Shown: positions 45,801 to 54,525 of the stretch, in pieces
Layout of the letters: the number at the start of each line of letters is the position of its first letter
Position numbering within the stretch: position 1 is the first letter of the stretch
Assembly (NCBI GenBank): GCA_900542275.1
Contig: UQMW01000006.1
Span: 1-64,000 of the forward strand
Reading direction: 5' to 3'
Origin: an uncultured Collinsella sp.
GTDB lineage: Bacteria; Actinomycetota; Coriobacteriia; Coriobacteriales; Coriobacteriaceae
DNA length: 64,000 nucleotides
Notes under the pieces: generated by a model
Seen by the model: only the letters and a program-made list of their open reading frames with translations
Told to the model about the DNA's origin: nothing
The model's database searches: none
Position numbers and translations under genes: made by a program

Positions 45801-46358
45801 GACCCGCGTCTACACTACGAGGATTACAAGGCGGGGAGCGCCAAGCTCGATACGTGCATGGAGCTCGTGCGCGGCGCACTCGACGGCGGGCATCGCATCC
45901 TGTTGTTCAGCCAGTTTACGGGTATGCTCGATATCATCGGTAAGCGCTTGGCCAAGGAGGACATCGGCTTTCTTAAGCTCACGGGCGCTTCGTCCAAGGA
46001 GAGCCGCGCCAAGATGGTCGCGCAGTTCCAAGCGGGCGAGGTTCCGGTCTTTTTGATTTCGCTCAAGGCGGGCGGCGTGGGCCTTAACCTGACGGCGGCC
46101 GACGTGGTCATCCACTACGACCCGTGGTGGAACGTGGCAGCGCAGGACCAAGCGACCGACCGCGCGCACCGTATTGGCCAGCAACATACCGTGACCGTGT
46201 ACAAGCTCATCGCCAAGGACACGATCGAGGAGCGCATTATGCAGATGCAGGAGTCCAAGCGCGACCTGGTCAACAGCGTGCTCGGCGGCGACGGCATCTC
46301 GTCGGCGCTGTTTACCCGCGAAGATGTTCTGGCGCTGCTGGGCGGCGACGGGCGCTAA
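42894..46358 (+). CDS. SWIM zinc-finger SNF2-family helicase
   Basis: The 1154-residue protein begins with a SWIM zinc finger (CDCPAAYRYPGMCKH, from residue 77), then a long middle region of the bacterial SNF2-associated type. The ATPase core follows: DDMGLGKT (near 716), VVTSYDLMRRD, DEAQYIKNP, TGTPIENRLSELWSIFDFL, and the second lobe with LFSQFTGMLDII, LKAGGVGLNLTAADVVIHYDPWWN and DRAHRIGQ. Such proteins move along double-stranded DNA to remodel DNA-protein complexes; the bacterial role is not settled. ATG 42894 has ttggagg 7 bases upstream. Confidence 0.9.
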   Translation: MAQGTFVQALRKEAALSGTFMKGRSLMLNGAVLSIEDSGSRFSKNVTVEGSVRGSRGDLYKTHVALDMDEHEVIDYDCDCPAAYRYPGMCKHAIATALAYLDASGAEPVEGLRTPVRTFTAQSKQPARTAPKAPAVNPNFPFPAPVPTSPSLVAALSDLSDARMDELASMRRKLAGAVDPDAPKAALEPSLVPYYNPLFADRFSWALEFRIRCGSVSYVVKDIDGMADAYVRGGTFSYGKKLTFVHSPEAFDETSAKLLNLVVTTVAYLDDITSSRSASYDFARSGFVAERQLPLSEHSIVYVLDLLRGQTISFEPAWSRGMTTHRTYDVAVELSPQREDEASAKRPPLLAAKIAPAAGGSYDLRLPADMYCFASGDAAYLVDTRRARRTDAAFAQHAAPFLSRLLPCRTPAHIAAEQVGEFCRMALPILRDYTDLTAPAALDTVAPEPSFAMAIGVDDGLVTCKITVTYGDWSADLFSLGAPGSPFEEQRPGVPPRDEVAEFRVMDTAALYFDFYEGGLAFEERDDARLFCLLTEGLSALSELGEVMLSDRLRQISVRPAPKLSVRATAKSNLLDVELGASGLSAADLAVYLDSYKRHQTFARLTSGDIIRLDEGARAAFGLAEDLGVDAVDLLDGVSLPASSTLFVDSMLARTPALEADRDAAFRRTVERLDTLGKMDFTVPASLKATMRGYQVDGYQWLGSLEHLGLGGILADDMGLGKTLQMIAHILARVEAGDTKPTLVVCPASLVYNWTAELERFAPSLDVCAIVGAKAQRRMQISGVAEHSVVVTSYDLMRRDIDEYVEQDFARVVLDEAQYIKNPLTQVARAAKRLPAGVRFALTGTPIENRLSELWSIFDFLMPGLLGTRESFAKRFESPVEHAEGDSAARLQALVSPFVLRRVKEDVVADLPEKIEDTVMAQLTGEQRKLYLANQDRIAQQVQHREAGEFKKDKLKVLAELTKLRQICCDPRLHYEDYKAGSAKLDTCMELVRGALDGGHRILLFSQFTGMLDIIGKRLAKEDIGFLKLTGASSKESRAKMVAQFQAGEVPVFLISLKAGGVGLNLTAADVVIHYDPWWNVAAQDQATDRAHRIGQQHTVTVYKLIAKDTIEERIMQMQESKRDLVNSVLGGDGISSALFTREDVLALLGGDGR

Positions 46359-46508
46359 CCCGCTCGGGTGGGGCCGCCAGGGCGGATAGCGCACGCTGCC
46401 CCATCGTCCCCGCCCGTTATGTGTTCATTTGCAATGCCGTGGATGGTTTGTCTGCCTTTGGGCATAAGAACCATCAAGAACATTGGCACGTCAGCAAAGG
46501 AGAACATC

Positions 46509-46871
46509 ATGGCGAAATTCTTTAAGGACCCCGATGGCAAGCTCATTGCCGCCCTGGGCAACGACGTTGCAACCCCTGCCGGTTGCACGGAACTGACCGC
46601 AAACACTGAGGACGCGGCGCACGAGAAGCACGTGCCTGTTGTCGAGACCGAGCGCGACGGTCACGTGATTCGCGCACGCGTTGGCTCGGTCGAACATCCC
46701 AGCCTGCCCGAGCACTATATTGAGTGGATCGCCCTTGAGGCTGAGGGCCGTCTGGAGATCCATTACCTTGAGCCCGGCATGAAGCCCGCGACGTTTTTTG
46801 CCGGCGGTTCCAAGACCGGTACCGTCTATGCCTACTGCAACCTGCACGGGCTGTGGTCCGCGACGTTCTAG
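46509..46871 (+). CDS. Superoxide reductase (desulfoferrodoxin-like, centre II only)
   Basis: The 120-residue protein reduces superoxide to peroxide without releasing O2, which suits an anaerobe. The centre II iron ligands are all present: His41 in EKHVPV, His63 and His69 in VEHPSLPEHYIEW, Cys110 and His113 in YCNLHGLW. The N-terminal 40 residues correspond to the desulfoferrodoxin centre I domain but have only one Cys (Cys26), so that rubredoxin-like site is lost, as in the Treponema-type enzymes. ATG 46509 has aaaggag upstream. Confidence 0.9.
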   Translation: MAKFFKDPDGKLIAALGNDVATPAGCTELTANTEDAAHEKHVPVVETERDGHVIRARVGSVEHPSLPEHYIEWIALEAEGRLEIHYLEPGMKPATFFAGGSKTGTVYAYCNLHGLWSATF

Positions 46872-46988
46872 GAGCGCGCCCCCGCTCGGGGTATCATAGC
46901 TAGCATATGCACATGCGAGCGCCGACTGCATTATGCGGCCGGCGCTTTTACTACGACAACGATGGTTTACGACGGAAAGGGCTGAGCC

Positions 46989-48974
46989 ATGAAGCTCGCG
47001 CTTGCACAGATCGATATGCGCCTGGGTGATATTGAGGGCATTTGCGGCCGCATCGAGAACCAGGCTCGTCTGGCCCACGGGCGCGGGGCGCGCGTGCTGT
47101 GCGTTCCGGCTCCGCTCTTTATGGGCGCCATGCCCGGGGGCCTGGTGGGCACCGCCGACTTTGAGCACGACATGCTTGCTGGCTTGACTGGTGTCGCCGA
47201 GCGTATCCAGGAGCTTGACATGATCTGCATCGTGCCCGCGGCGGTTTCGTTTGAGGGCCAGCCGCTGCTCGACTACATGATGCTCAAGGACGGTCATGTG
47301 GTGCCGGCGCGTTCGAGCATTGCCCTGCAGCGTGGCGAGAACAACGACACGCGTTGGGCGCCGCCGGTGTTCGACGTGGACGGCGTGCGCATCGCCGTGA
47401 TTTTTGACTTGGACCGCGAACTCGAGATGTTGCCGACCGGTGTTGACCTCATTGCGTATTTCCAATTCAACGCATTCGATATGACCGACGGCGAGACTGC
47501 TGCCATTGCCGCCGTTCGCAGCGGCGCCTACCGCAAGATCGCATCCAAGCGCAGCGTGTGGTTTGCCTGCATGGCGCCGGTCGGTGCCTATGACGAGTCG
47601 GTGTATACCGGCGGTTCGTTTGTGCTCGACGACTGCGGTCGCGTGGTGGCCCAGGCGCCGTGTTTTGAGGAGAGCCTGCTGGTTCAGGAGATTCAGCGCG
47701 GCGTGATGCTCGATGCCCTGGAAGATCACGAACTGCCCGAGTTCCGTTCCGAGGAGTGGCTGTGGCAGGCGCTGGTGCTCGCCGTGCGCGACAACGCCCG
47801 AGCCCACGGTGCGTCGCGTGCTGTGGTGGCACTCGAGGGCGACTTGCCGTCGTCTCTGCTGGCGGTGCTGGCCGTCGACGCTCTGGGCCCGCGTAATGTG
47901 ATTGGCCTGGTGCTGGGGCGCAACCGTATCTTTACGCCGGCGCAGGAAGAGGCCGAGGCTGCCCGCTGTGCCGCCGTCCGCGCCATCGCCGAGCGTCTGC
48001 ACATTCGCACCGTCGAACGCGATGCGCCGGATGCGGCGCGTGTGCTCGATCGCGACGTGTCGGCGGGCGATGCCGAGCGTCTGCGCTCGCGTACGCTGGG
48101 CCTCATGCTGGAGGACACGGCGCTCGAGTTGGGTGCGATGGCGCTGAGCCCGCTGTCCAAAACCGAGTACGCGCTGGCGGCGCCGGCGCTTTGCGGCGGC
48201 TACCAGGGCGATTATGCGCCCTTTGGCGATGTGTACCTGTCGACGCTTGAGTTTGTGGCGCGTGTGCGCAATCGCACGTCTGCCGTGGTGCCCCAAGAGC
48301 TCGTGACGCTCAACGCGGTGGAAGATTGTATGGAGCGAGTGCTGGCGCAGGCGCTCTCGACGCTCGACGGTCCGGTCGATATGCTCGACCGCGCGGCACA
48401 GCTGCTCGGCGGGCTTGAGCCGGGTGAGGTCGATGGCGCGCTCGAGGCGCACGTGGACCGCAATCGATCTTTCGACGACATCCCGATGGCCGCTGGCAAG
48501 CCTGAGGCCTGCTCGCTGCTGCTGATGCTCGTGCGTCAGGGCGAGGCCGCCCGCCGCATGCTGCCGACGGCGCCGATCGTCTCGTCCCGTTCGTTTGCCG
48601 AGCGCTCCTGGCCGTACATGCTCGCGTGGTCCGACCTGGGGCTCAACGGCAAGGAGCGTATGGCGGTCGATTCGTTGGCGCGCGCCGAGGTGCGCCGTTT
48701 TGCTGACGAGGATACGAGCGAGCGCATGCGAAACGAGATGATGGGCGTGCTGGGCGAGCTGCTGGGTATTTCGCCCGAGCAGATGGAGGAGTTGCGCTCT
48801 GAGGACGGTCAGCGTCGCTTGCACGAGGGCATGAAAAAGTTCGAGGGCGAGGTCCAGGACGCCATCGAAAAGATGATGGGCGGCCAGGGTGGCCCGCAGG
48901 GTGGACCCCAGGGCACGCCGATGCCGCATCCGCCGGTGGATCCCCGACAGTTCCCATTCTTCTCGCAGAACTAA
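46989..48974 (+). CDS. NadE-like protein (nitrilase + NAD synthase folds) lacking catalytic residues
   Basis: The 661-residue protein has the layout of glutamine-dependent NAD synthetase: a nitrilase-like domain (1 to about 260) and an ATP-pyrophosphatase domain (to about 560). Homology is clear (KTEYALA, GGYQGDYAPFGDVYLSTLEFVARVRN). The active sites are gone: the nitrilase Glu (FPE) is replaced by VPA, the Lys (YRK) by ARS, the Cys (ICED) by VIFD, and the synthase SGGxDS loop by EGDLPSS. A Gly/Gln/Pro-rich tail of about 100 residues is added. The frame is intact and well coded, so it is probably a functional non-enzyme. ATG 46989 follows ggaaaggg. Confidence 0.8.
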   Translation: MKLALAQIDMRLGDIEGICGRIENQARLAHGRGARVLCVPAPLFMGAMPGGLVGTADFEHDMLAGLTGVAERIQELDMICIVPAAVSFEGQPLLDYMMLKDGHVVPARSSIALQRGENNDTRWAPPVFDVDGVRIAVIFDLDRELEMLPTGVDLIAYFQFNAFDMTDGETAAIAAVRSGAYRKIASKRSVWFACMAPVGAYDESVYTGGSFVLDDCGRVVAQAPCFEESLLVQEIQRGVMLDALEDHELPEFRSEEWLWQALVLAVRDNARAHGASRAVVALEGDLPSSLLAVLAVDALGPRNVIGLVLGRNRIFTPAQEEAEAARCAAVRAIAERLHIRTVERDAPDAARVLDRDVSAGDAERLRSRTLGLMLEDTALELGAMALSPLSKTEYALAAPALCGGYQGDYAPFGDVYLSTLEFVARVRNRTSAVVPQELVTLNAVEDCMERVLAQALSTLDGPVDMLDRAAQLLGGLEPGEVDGALEAHVDRNRSFDDIPMAAGKPEACSLLLMLVRQGEAARRMLPTAPIVSSRSFAERSWPYMLAWSDLGLNGKERMAVDSLARAEVRRFADEDTSERMRNEMMGVLGELLGISPEQMEELRSEDGQRRLHEGMKKFEGEVQDAIEKMMGGQGGPQGGPQGTPMPHPPVDPRQFPFFSQN

Positions 48975-49111
48975 ACTGGGGATGGGATTCGCTCTCAACC
49001 CCGATACTTCAACTAGGCATCTTGACCCCATTGTGTTATTCTAGAACAGACGTTCGTGAGTAGTGCGCGGGGCCTTGCCTTGCGCTTGGTAAAAGACGAG
49101 GGGAGGTTGGC

Positions 49112-49633
49112 TTGGTTATTTTGGGCATCGACCCCGGTTTGGCTCATACGGGTTGGGGGATTATCGAGGAGCGGCGTGGCGAGGTTCGCTGCCGTGCCTA
49201 CGGCTGCATCGAGACCAGTGCCGGAAGTCCGCTCGCGGTGCGCCTGTCGCATATCGCCCGCGACCTCAAGGGTGTCGTGGAGCGTTATCGACCCGATACC
49301 GCTGCCATCGAGAGCATTTACTTTGGCGCCAACGTTCGCTCGGCCATCCCTACGGCGCATGCCCGCGGCGCTGCGCTTGTGGCGCTTTCGGAGTGCGCGC
49401 TCGAGATTGGCGAGTACACGCCTATGCAGATTAAGCAGGCTGTTGTGGGCACCGGAGCCGCAGATAAGCGGCAGGTCGCCTACATGGTGCGCACGCTCAC
49501 GCAGCTCGATCACGACCCGCATCCCGACCATGCCGCCGATGCCCTGGCCTGCGCCATCTGCCACGTTAACCTCAGCCGTACCCGGGCGCTTACCGGCGGC
49601 GAGTTCTATCAACAGAGAGGAACCGGATACTGA
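49112..49633 (+). CDS. ruvC: Holliday junction endonuclease RuvC
   Basis: The 173-residue nuclease resolves Holliday junctions. It has the RNase H-like core: GIDPGLAHTGWG with the first catalytic Asp, AIESIYFG with the Glu, and DHDPHPDHAADALACAICH at the end with the last Asp residues. Translation probably starts at TTG 49112, which has gggagg 6 bases upstream; no ATG or GTG is available in a better place. The stop overlaps the ruvA start by one base. Confidence 0.95.
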   Translation: MVILGIDPGLAHTGWGIIEERRGEVRCRAYGCIETSAGSPLAVRLSHIARDLKGVVERYRPDTAAIESIYFGANVRSAIPTAHARGAALVALSECALEIGEYTPMQIKQAVVGTGAADKRQVAYMVRTLTQLDHDPHPDHAADALACAICHVNLSRTRALTGGEFYQQRGTGY

Positions 49634-50253
49634 TGATCTCCCAGCTCCACGGAACGCTTGTCGAGGCCACGATGAGCTCTGCTGTCGTCGATGTGTCGGG
49701 CGTTGGCTTTGAGCTCGGCATCTCGGGCAGCACTGCGGCCACGTTGCCGACGCCCGGCGGCGAGGTCCGCCTCTACACGCGTATGCAGGTGCGCGAGGAC
49801 GCCATGACACTTTTCGGTTTTTCCTCTAAGGATGAGCGCACGATGTTCGATCGGCTCGTGTCTGTCTCGGGCGTTGGCCCGCGCTTGGCGCTCGCCGTGC
49901 TTTCCACCTATACCGTGGGGCAATTGTATTCGCTGGTGATGGCCGAGGACGACAAGGGCATGGCCAAGGTGCCCGGTGTGGGCAAAAAGACAGCTCAGCG
50001 TCTGATCCTGGAGCTCAAGAGCACCTTTGCCAAGGACAAGGGCTTTGTGCCGGTCGACGTGATTCCCGGCCAGGTTGCGATGCCCGTGCCCGCTGCCGCT
50101 CCCTCGGCCATCGATGACGCCCGTGCGGCGCTCCTTTCCATGGGCTTTAGCCCGCAGGAGACCGATGTCGCTCTGAGCGGGTATGATGGGCAGGATATGC
50201 GTGTCGAGGATCTGCTCGGCGCGGCGCTTAAGCGACTCGGAATGGATGCGTGA
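49633..50253 (+). CDS. ruvA: Holliday junction branch migration protein RuvA
   Basis: The 206-residue DNA-binding subunit has the N-terminal OB fold ([19 protein letters not shown]), two helix-hairpin-helix motifs ([26 protein letters not shown]) and a C-terminal UBA-like domain that contacts RuvB. It clamps the junction as a tetramer. ATG 49633 overlaps the ruvC stop and the gene's own stop overlaps the ruvB start, so the three genes are translationally coupled. Confidence 0.96.
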   Translation: MISQLHGTLVEATMSSAVVDVSGVGFELGISGSTAATLPTPGGEVRLYTRMQVREDAMTLFGFSSKDERTMFDRLVSVSGVGPRLALAVLSTYTVGQLYSLVMAEDDKGMAKVPGVGKKTAQRLILELKSTFAKDKGFVPVDVIPGQVAMPVPAAAPSAIDDARAALLSMGFSPQETDVALSGYDGQDMRVEDLLGAALKRLGMDA

Positions 50254-51320
50254 TGTGGGAAGCCGATGACTCTCAGGACCTGTGGGCGACGCCCGGCAAC
50301 TCGCCGGCGGCATCCATGGCGCACGGCGAGCGCATGGTGGGCTCGGAGCTGACGGCCGAGGACCTCGATGTCGATCGCACTTTGCGCCCCCAGCGCCTGG
50401 ACGATTACTGCGGCCAGGAGCATATCAAGCAGAGCCTGCGCGTGTTGATCGAAGCGGCGCAGAGCCGTGGCGAGACGCTCGACCACGTGATTTTCTCGGG
50501 TCCTCCGGGCCTGGGCAAGACCACGCTGGCCACCGTTATCGCCAACGAGCTGGGCGCTCAGATCAAGACCACGAGTGGCCCTGCCATCGCGCGCACGGGC
50601 GACCTGGCGGCCATCCTTACTAACTTGCAGCCGGGTGATGTGCTGTTTATCGACGAGATCCACCGCCTCAACCGTTCGGTCGAGGAGGTACTGTACCCCG
50701 CGATGGAGGACTTTGCCCTCGATATCGTGATTGGCAAGGGTCCGGCGGCGCGCTCGATTCGCCTGGATATTCCCAAGTTTACGTTGGTAGCGGCAACGAC
50801 CCGCTCAGGCATGTTGACAGGCCCGTTGCGCGACCGCTTTGGCATTTCATATCGCCTGGATTACTACACGGTCGAGGAGCTCGCGCAGATTGTGACGCGC
50901 TCGGCGACTATCCTGGGCGTGACGATCGACCACCCCAGTGCACTCGAGATCGGCTCGCGTTCGCGCGGCACGCCACGTCTTGCCAACCGCCTGCTCAAGC
51001 GCGTGCGCGATTACGCACAGGTGCGCGGCAACGGTCCCATTGAGCTCGATATCTGCCGTCAGGCACTCGAGTTCTTTGAGATCGACGAGCTCGGTCTGGA
51101 CTGGATGGATATTCGCATTTTGGAGACGCTCGCCAAGACGTTCTCCGGTCGTGCCGTGGGACTTACGACCCTTGCCAGCGCGGTGGGCGAGGACCCGGGC
51201 ACGCTCGAGGATGTCTATGAGCCCTATCTGCTGCAGTGCGGGCTGATGATTCGTACACCGCAGGGCCGTCAGGCAACCCTTCGCACCTTTGAGCACCTGG
51301 GGATTGAACCTACCATTTAG
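50253..51320 (+). CDS. ruvB: Holliday junction branch migration motor RuvB
   Basis: The 355-residue AAA+ motor drives branch migration. It has [16 protein letters not shown], Walker [10 protein letters not shown], Walker [11 protein letters not shown], sensor [18 protein letters not shown] and the C-terminal winged helix ([26 protein letters not shown]). ATG 50253 shares one base with the ruvA stop. It closes the ruvCAB operon. Confidence 0.97.
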   Translation: MWEADDSQDLWATPGNSPAASMAHGERMVGSELTAEDLDVDRTLRPQRLDDYCGQEHIKQSLRVLIEAAQSRGETLDHVIFSGPPGLGKTTLATVIANELGAQIKTTSGPAIARTGDLAAILTNLQPGDVLFIDEIHRLNRSVEEVLYPAMEDFALDIVIGKGPAARSIRLDIPKFTLVAATTRSGMLTGPLRDRFGISYRLDYYTVEELAQIVTRSATILGVTIDHPSALEIGSRSRGTPRLANRLLKRVRDYAQVRGNGPIELDICRQALEFFEIDELGLDWMDIRILETLAKTFSGRAVGLTTLASAVGEDPGTLEDVYEPYLLQCGLMIRTPQGRQATLRTFEHLGIEPTI

Positions 51321-51464
51321 GGCGCTTTGTTTTGGCGGGCTGTTAAGCTATCGCTGAGCATTGGATAAACATATCGCCATTCATCGGTTACGGGTGTTTT
51401 ACTATTGCGCGCCCGTGCTATGCTGAATTGGTCTTTTTCTCATTCGGTAACGAAAGGACCGCCC

Positions 51465-53132
51465 ATGCCTACTGACATCGAAATCGCACGTTCTGTCACG
51501 CCGCTGCCTATTACCGAGGTGGCCAAGAACGCCGGCGTCGACGTTAAGCACCTTATTCCGTACGGCTTCGACAAGGCTAAGGTCGACTATTCACTGCTCA
51601 ACGAGCCGACTGATCACCAGGCCAAGCTCGTCCTCGTGACCGCTATCAACCCCACGCCCGCCGGCGAGGGTAAGACCACTACGACCATCGGTCTGGCCGA
51701 TGGCCTGCGCCGTCGCGGTGTCAAGAGCGCCGTGGCCCTTCGTGAGCCTTCGCTCGGTCCCGTCTTCGGCGTCAAGGGCGGTGCCGCCGGCGGTGGCTGG
51801 GCGCAGGTCATCCCCATGGAGGACATCAACCTGCACTTTACTGGTGACTTCCATGCTATTGGTGCCGCCAACAACCTGCTGGCCGCCATGCTCGACAACC
51901 ATATTCAGCAGGGCAACCAGCTCGGTATCGATGTTAAGCGCATCACCTGGAAGCGCGTTATCGACATGAACGACCGTCAGCTGCGCCATGTCATCGACGG
52001 CATTGGCGGCAAGGCCCAGGGCGTGCCGCGCGAGGATGGCTTTGACATTACCGTTGCCTCCGAGGTCATGGCGATCCTGTGCCTGTCCACGAGCATCAAC
52101 GATCTTAAGGAGCGCTTGGGCGAGATCGTTGTCGGCTACAGCTATGCCGGCGAGCCCGTCCGCGCACGCGACCTTAAGGCCCAAGGAGCTATGGCCGCAC
52201 TGCTCAAGGATGCGCTCAAGCCCAATCTGGTGCAGACGCTTGAGGGTACGCCCGCGTTTGTCCACGGCGGTCCCTTCGCCAATATTGCCCACGGCTGCAA
52301 CTCCATCATGGCCACGCGTATGGCTATGCGTTTTGGCGATGTCGCCATTACCGAGGCCGGTTTTGGTGCCGATCTGGGTGCCGAGAAATTCCTGGACATC
52401 AAGTGCCGCATGACGGGCGTTCGTCCCAACGCCGTCGTGGTCGTCGCGACCGCTCGCGCCCTTAAGTACAACGGCGGTGTTGCCAAGGCCGACCTCAACG
52501 AGGAGAACCTCGAGGCACTCAAGGCTGGCATGCCCAACCTGCTGCGTCATGTCGACAACATCCAGAACGTTTATGGTCTGCCCTGCGTGGTCGCCATCAA
52601 CCGTTTCCCGACGGACACCGAGGCCGAGCTCGAGCTCATCGAGTCCGAGTGCCAGAAGCTGGGCGTCAATGTGAAGCTGTCCGAGGTCTGGGCCAAGGGC
52701 GGCGAGGGCGCACTCGAGCTGGCCGATGAGGTCATGCGTCTGATTGAGCAGCCGAGCGAGCTCAAGTTTGCCTATGAGGACGGCGCCGATGTGGCCAACG
52801 CTCTTGAGGCCGTTGCCACCAAGGTCTACCGCGCCGACGGCGTTGACTTTACGCCGGCTGCCAAGCGTCAGCTCGTCGAGCTGCGCGAGAACGGCTTTGG
52901 TAACCTGCCGGTGTGCGTCGCCAAGACGCAGTACAGCTTTAGCGACAACGCCAAGGCTCTGGGCGCTCCCGAGAACTTCCGCATCACCGTGCGCGAGCTC
53001 AAGGTTTCCGCCGGCGCCCACTTTGTGGTCGCGTTGACTGGCAGCGTTCTGACCATGCCGGGCCTGCCCAAGGTGCCCGCGGCCGAAAACATCGACGTCG
53101 ATAACGACGGCAACATCACTGGCCTGTTCTAG
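51465..53132 (+). CDS. fhs: Formate-tetrahydrofolate ligase
   Basis: The 555-residue enzyme joins formate to tetrahydrofolate with ATP, giving 10-formyl-THF for purines, initiator Met-tRNA and one-carbon flow. It has the P-loop [10 protein letters not shown] (63-72), [19 protein letters not shown] and [13 protein letters not shown]. Length is normal. ATG 51465 has gaaagga upstream. A methenyl-THF cyclohydrolase-type gene begins at 63815, so folate one-carbon steps lie at two places in this window. Confidence 0.96.
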   Translation: MPTDIEIARSVTPLPITEVAKNAGVDVKHLIPYGFDKAKVDYSLLNEPTDHQAKLVLVTAINPTPAGEGKTTTTIGLADGLRRRGVKSAVALREPSLGPVFGVKGGAAGGGWAQVIPMEDINLHFTGDFHAIGAANNLLAAMLDNHIQQGNQLGIDVKRITWKRVIDMNDRQLRHVIDGIGGKAQGVPREDGFDITVASEVMAILCLSTSINDLKERLGEIVVGYSYAGEPVRARDLKAQGAMAALLKDALKPNLVQTLEGTPAFVHGGPFANIAHGCNSIMATRMAMRFGDVAITEAGFGADLGAEKFLDIKCRMTGVRPNAVVVVATARALKYNGGVAKADLNEENLEALKAGMPNLLRHVDNIQNVYGLPCVVAINRFPTDTEAELELIESECQKLGVNVKLSEVWAKGGEGALELADEVMRLIEQPSELKFAYEDGADVANALEAVATKVYRADGVDFTPAAKRQLVELRENGFGNLPVCVAKTQYSFSDNAKALGAPENFRITVRELKVSAGAHFVVALTGSVLTMPGLPKVPAAENIDVDNDGNITGLF

Positions 53133-53157
53133 GCCTGTTGCCCCTAGCTACCTGCCC

Positions 53158-53197
53158 GCCCCGCCGTGCCCCCAAGGCCCGGCGGGGCTTTTGTTTT
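53158..53197 (+). terminator. Terminator of fhs
   Basis: A 9-bp perfect stem gccccgccg/cggcggggc is followed by ttttgtttt. Confidence 0.88.
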
Positions 53198-53434
53198 CTA
53201 GCCGCGTTGAAGGCCGAAGAGCTTGGCGTTGCGCTCGGCGACCATCATGTTGATATCGGCGATTTCCATCTCGCCGTCAATGTAGGGCTGGTAGGTGCCG
53301 TATGGGTCGCCAGCCCCCAGGCTGCAACTGCCGCAGTTATCGCAGCTGCCGTTTCCGCAGCCGGCGAGTGCCAGCTTGATGATTTCCTCGCGCTCGACAC
53401 GCGTCGTGTCTTTGATGAGCTTACTTTTTGCCAT
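53198..53434 (-). CDS. Small Cys-rich protein, function unknown
   Basis: The 78-residue protein is not recognised. Cysteines 26, 31, 34 and 37 (GCGNGSCDNCGSCS) could bind a metal ion or Fe-S cluster. The rest is charged, with no membrane span or signal. The start ATG 53434 is chosen because the motif-bearing part begins there, although the frame stays open to 53590. It is convergent with fhs and divergent from the membrane protein gene at 53572. Confidence 0.65.
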   Translation of the reverse strand: MAKSKLIKDTTRVEREEIIKLALAGCGNGSCDNCGSCSLGAGDPYGTYQPYIDGEMEIADINMMVAERNAKLFGLQRG

Positions 53435-53571
53435 AACGTTTCTCGATTCGCTTGTTGCCACCTGTCGCGCATGTCTTGTAGATACCGACGGACTCTGCCC
53501 ATCATAGGCTTTTGCGCGGGTAGAATGCATGGATAACTTGAGGCTCACGCGCGACGGAAAGGAATCGTTGC

Positions 53572-54513
53572 ATGGATCAGGACAAGACAACCGTGATGGG
53601 CGGCTACGGTTCCGCGCAGGCTGGCGATAGCGCCGATGCGACCCGCGTTGTTCCCAACCCCGGTTATACCGACCCTGCCGCGACGCAGCCTTCTGCCGAG
53701 CCCACCCGGGTTATGGGCTATGGCGACACGGCGCAGGATTCTTACGCTGCATCTTCGCAAGGCTCCTATGGCAACGCAGCTCCGGACCCGTTTGATTACG
53801 TGCCGCAGAATCCCATTCCGCAGCCTCAGCAGACGACGTATATGCCTCGCACGGCGCAGTCTCGCTACGAGTCGCGCGAGCCGTATCGCGAGTACCCCAA
53901 ATCGATCCCGCAGTATGGTGAGGACGAGGAAGAGACGCCGTCGCGTTCGTCGAGCGTGATCAAGAAGATCCTCATCGTACTGGCGATCTTCTTTGCGCTG
54001 TCGGTTGTGTTTGCCATCGTGTCGGGCATGCTTAACAAACGAGGGAGTTCAACGGCCGATGCCACTGCCGAGCAAACCGAGTCCGCCTCGTCTAGCACCG
54101 TCGATCTTAGCGATATCCCGGGGCAGTACTGGTCCAACGCCAAGAAGATCCTCAAGTCGCGCGGCGCCGATCTTTCGAATGCCGTGGTCCTGACTGATGA
54201 TGGCTCAACGCCCGTCGTCGATGCCAACTGGGTCGTTACTTCTGCCTACTATAACGACAACGGCAACCTCGAAATTCAACTCACGCACAAGAACAGCTCG
54301 GGCAACTCGTCCGACGGCCAAAGCGGTACCGACAGCTCGAGCTCCAATACGCTGGAGGACTTGAGCAACAAGGCACAGGAGTTGGGAGACAAGGCCCAAG
54401 AGCTGGGCGACACGGCCCAGAACCTGGGCGACACCGCTCAGAACCTGGGTGATATGGCGACGGATGCCTGGAACGCGCTGCAAAACGGCATCTCGGGCGC
54501 GCAGGGAAACTAG
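53572..54513 (+). CDS. Single-span membrane protein with extracellular PASTA-like region
   Basis: The 313-residue protein has a Tyr/Gln/Pro/Ser-rich cytoplasmic N-terminal half, one membrane helix (KILIVLAIFFALSVVFAIVSGML, near 145) and an outer region with IPGQYWSNAKKILKSRGADL that looks like one PASTA-like module. The end carries seven-residue repeats of the type AQELGDK/AQNLGDT that could form a coiled coil. No enzyme motif is visible. Low-complexity phospho-acceptor-rich N-termini of this kind are common in actinobacterial envelope proteins. ATG 53572 has ggaaagg upstream. Confidence 0.7.
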   Translation: MDQDKTTVMGGYGSAQAGDSADATRVVPNPGYTDPAATQPSAEPTRVMGYGDTAQDSYAASSQGSYGNAAPDPFDYVPQNPIPQPQQTTYMPRTAQSRYESREPYREYPKSIPQYGEDEEETPSRSSSVIKKILIVLAIFFALSVVFAIVSGMLNKRGSSTADATAEQTESASSSTVDLSDIPGQYWSNAKKILKSRGADLSNAVVLTDDGSTPVVDANWVVTSAYYNDNGNLEIQLTHKNSSGNSSDGQSGTDSSSSNTLEDLSNKAQELGDKAQELGDTAQNLGDTAQNLGDMATDAWNALQNGISGAQGN

Positions 54514-54525
54514 CTGGTAAGTGGG

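Noticed and set aside
46491..49031. 846-codon minus-strand frame opposite the NadE-like gene
   Set aside because: The plus-strand protein has clear homology; the antisense product is Arg/His-rich and featureless.
51321..51464. Space before fhs checked for a tetrahydrofolate riboswitch
   Set aside because: No matching conserved core sequence was seen.
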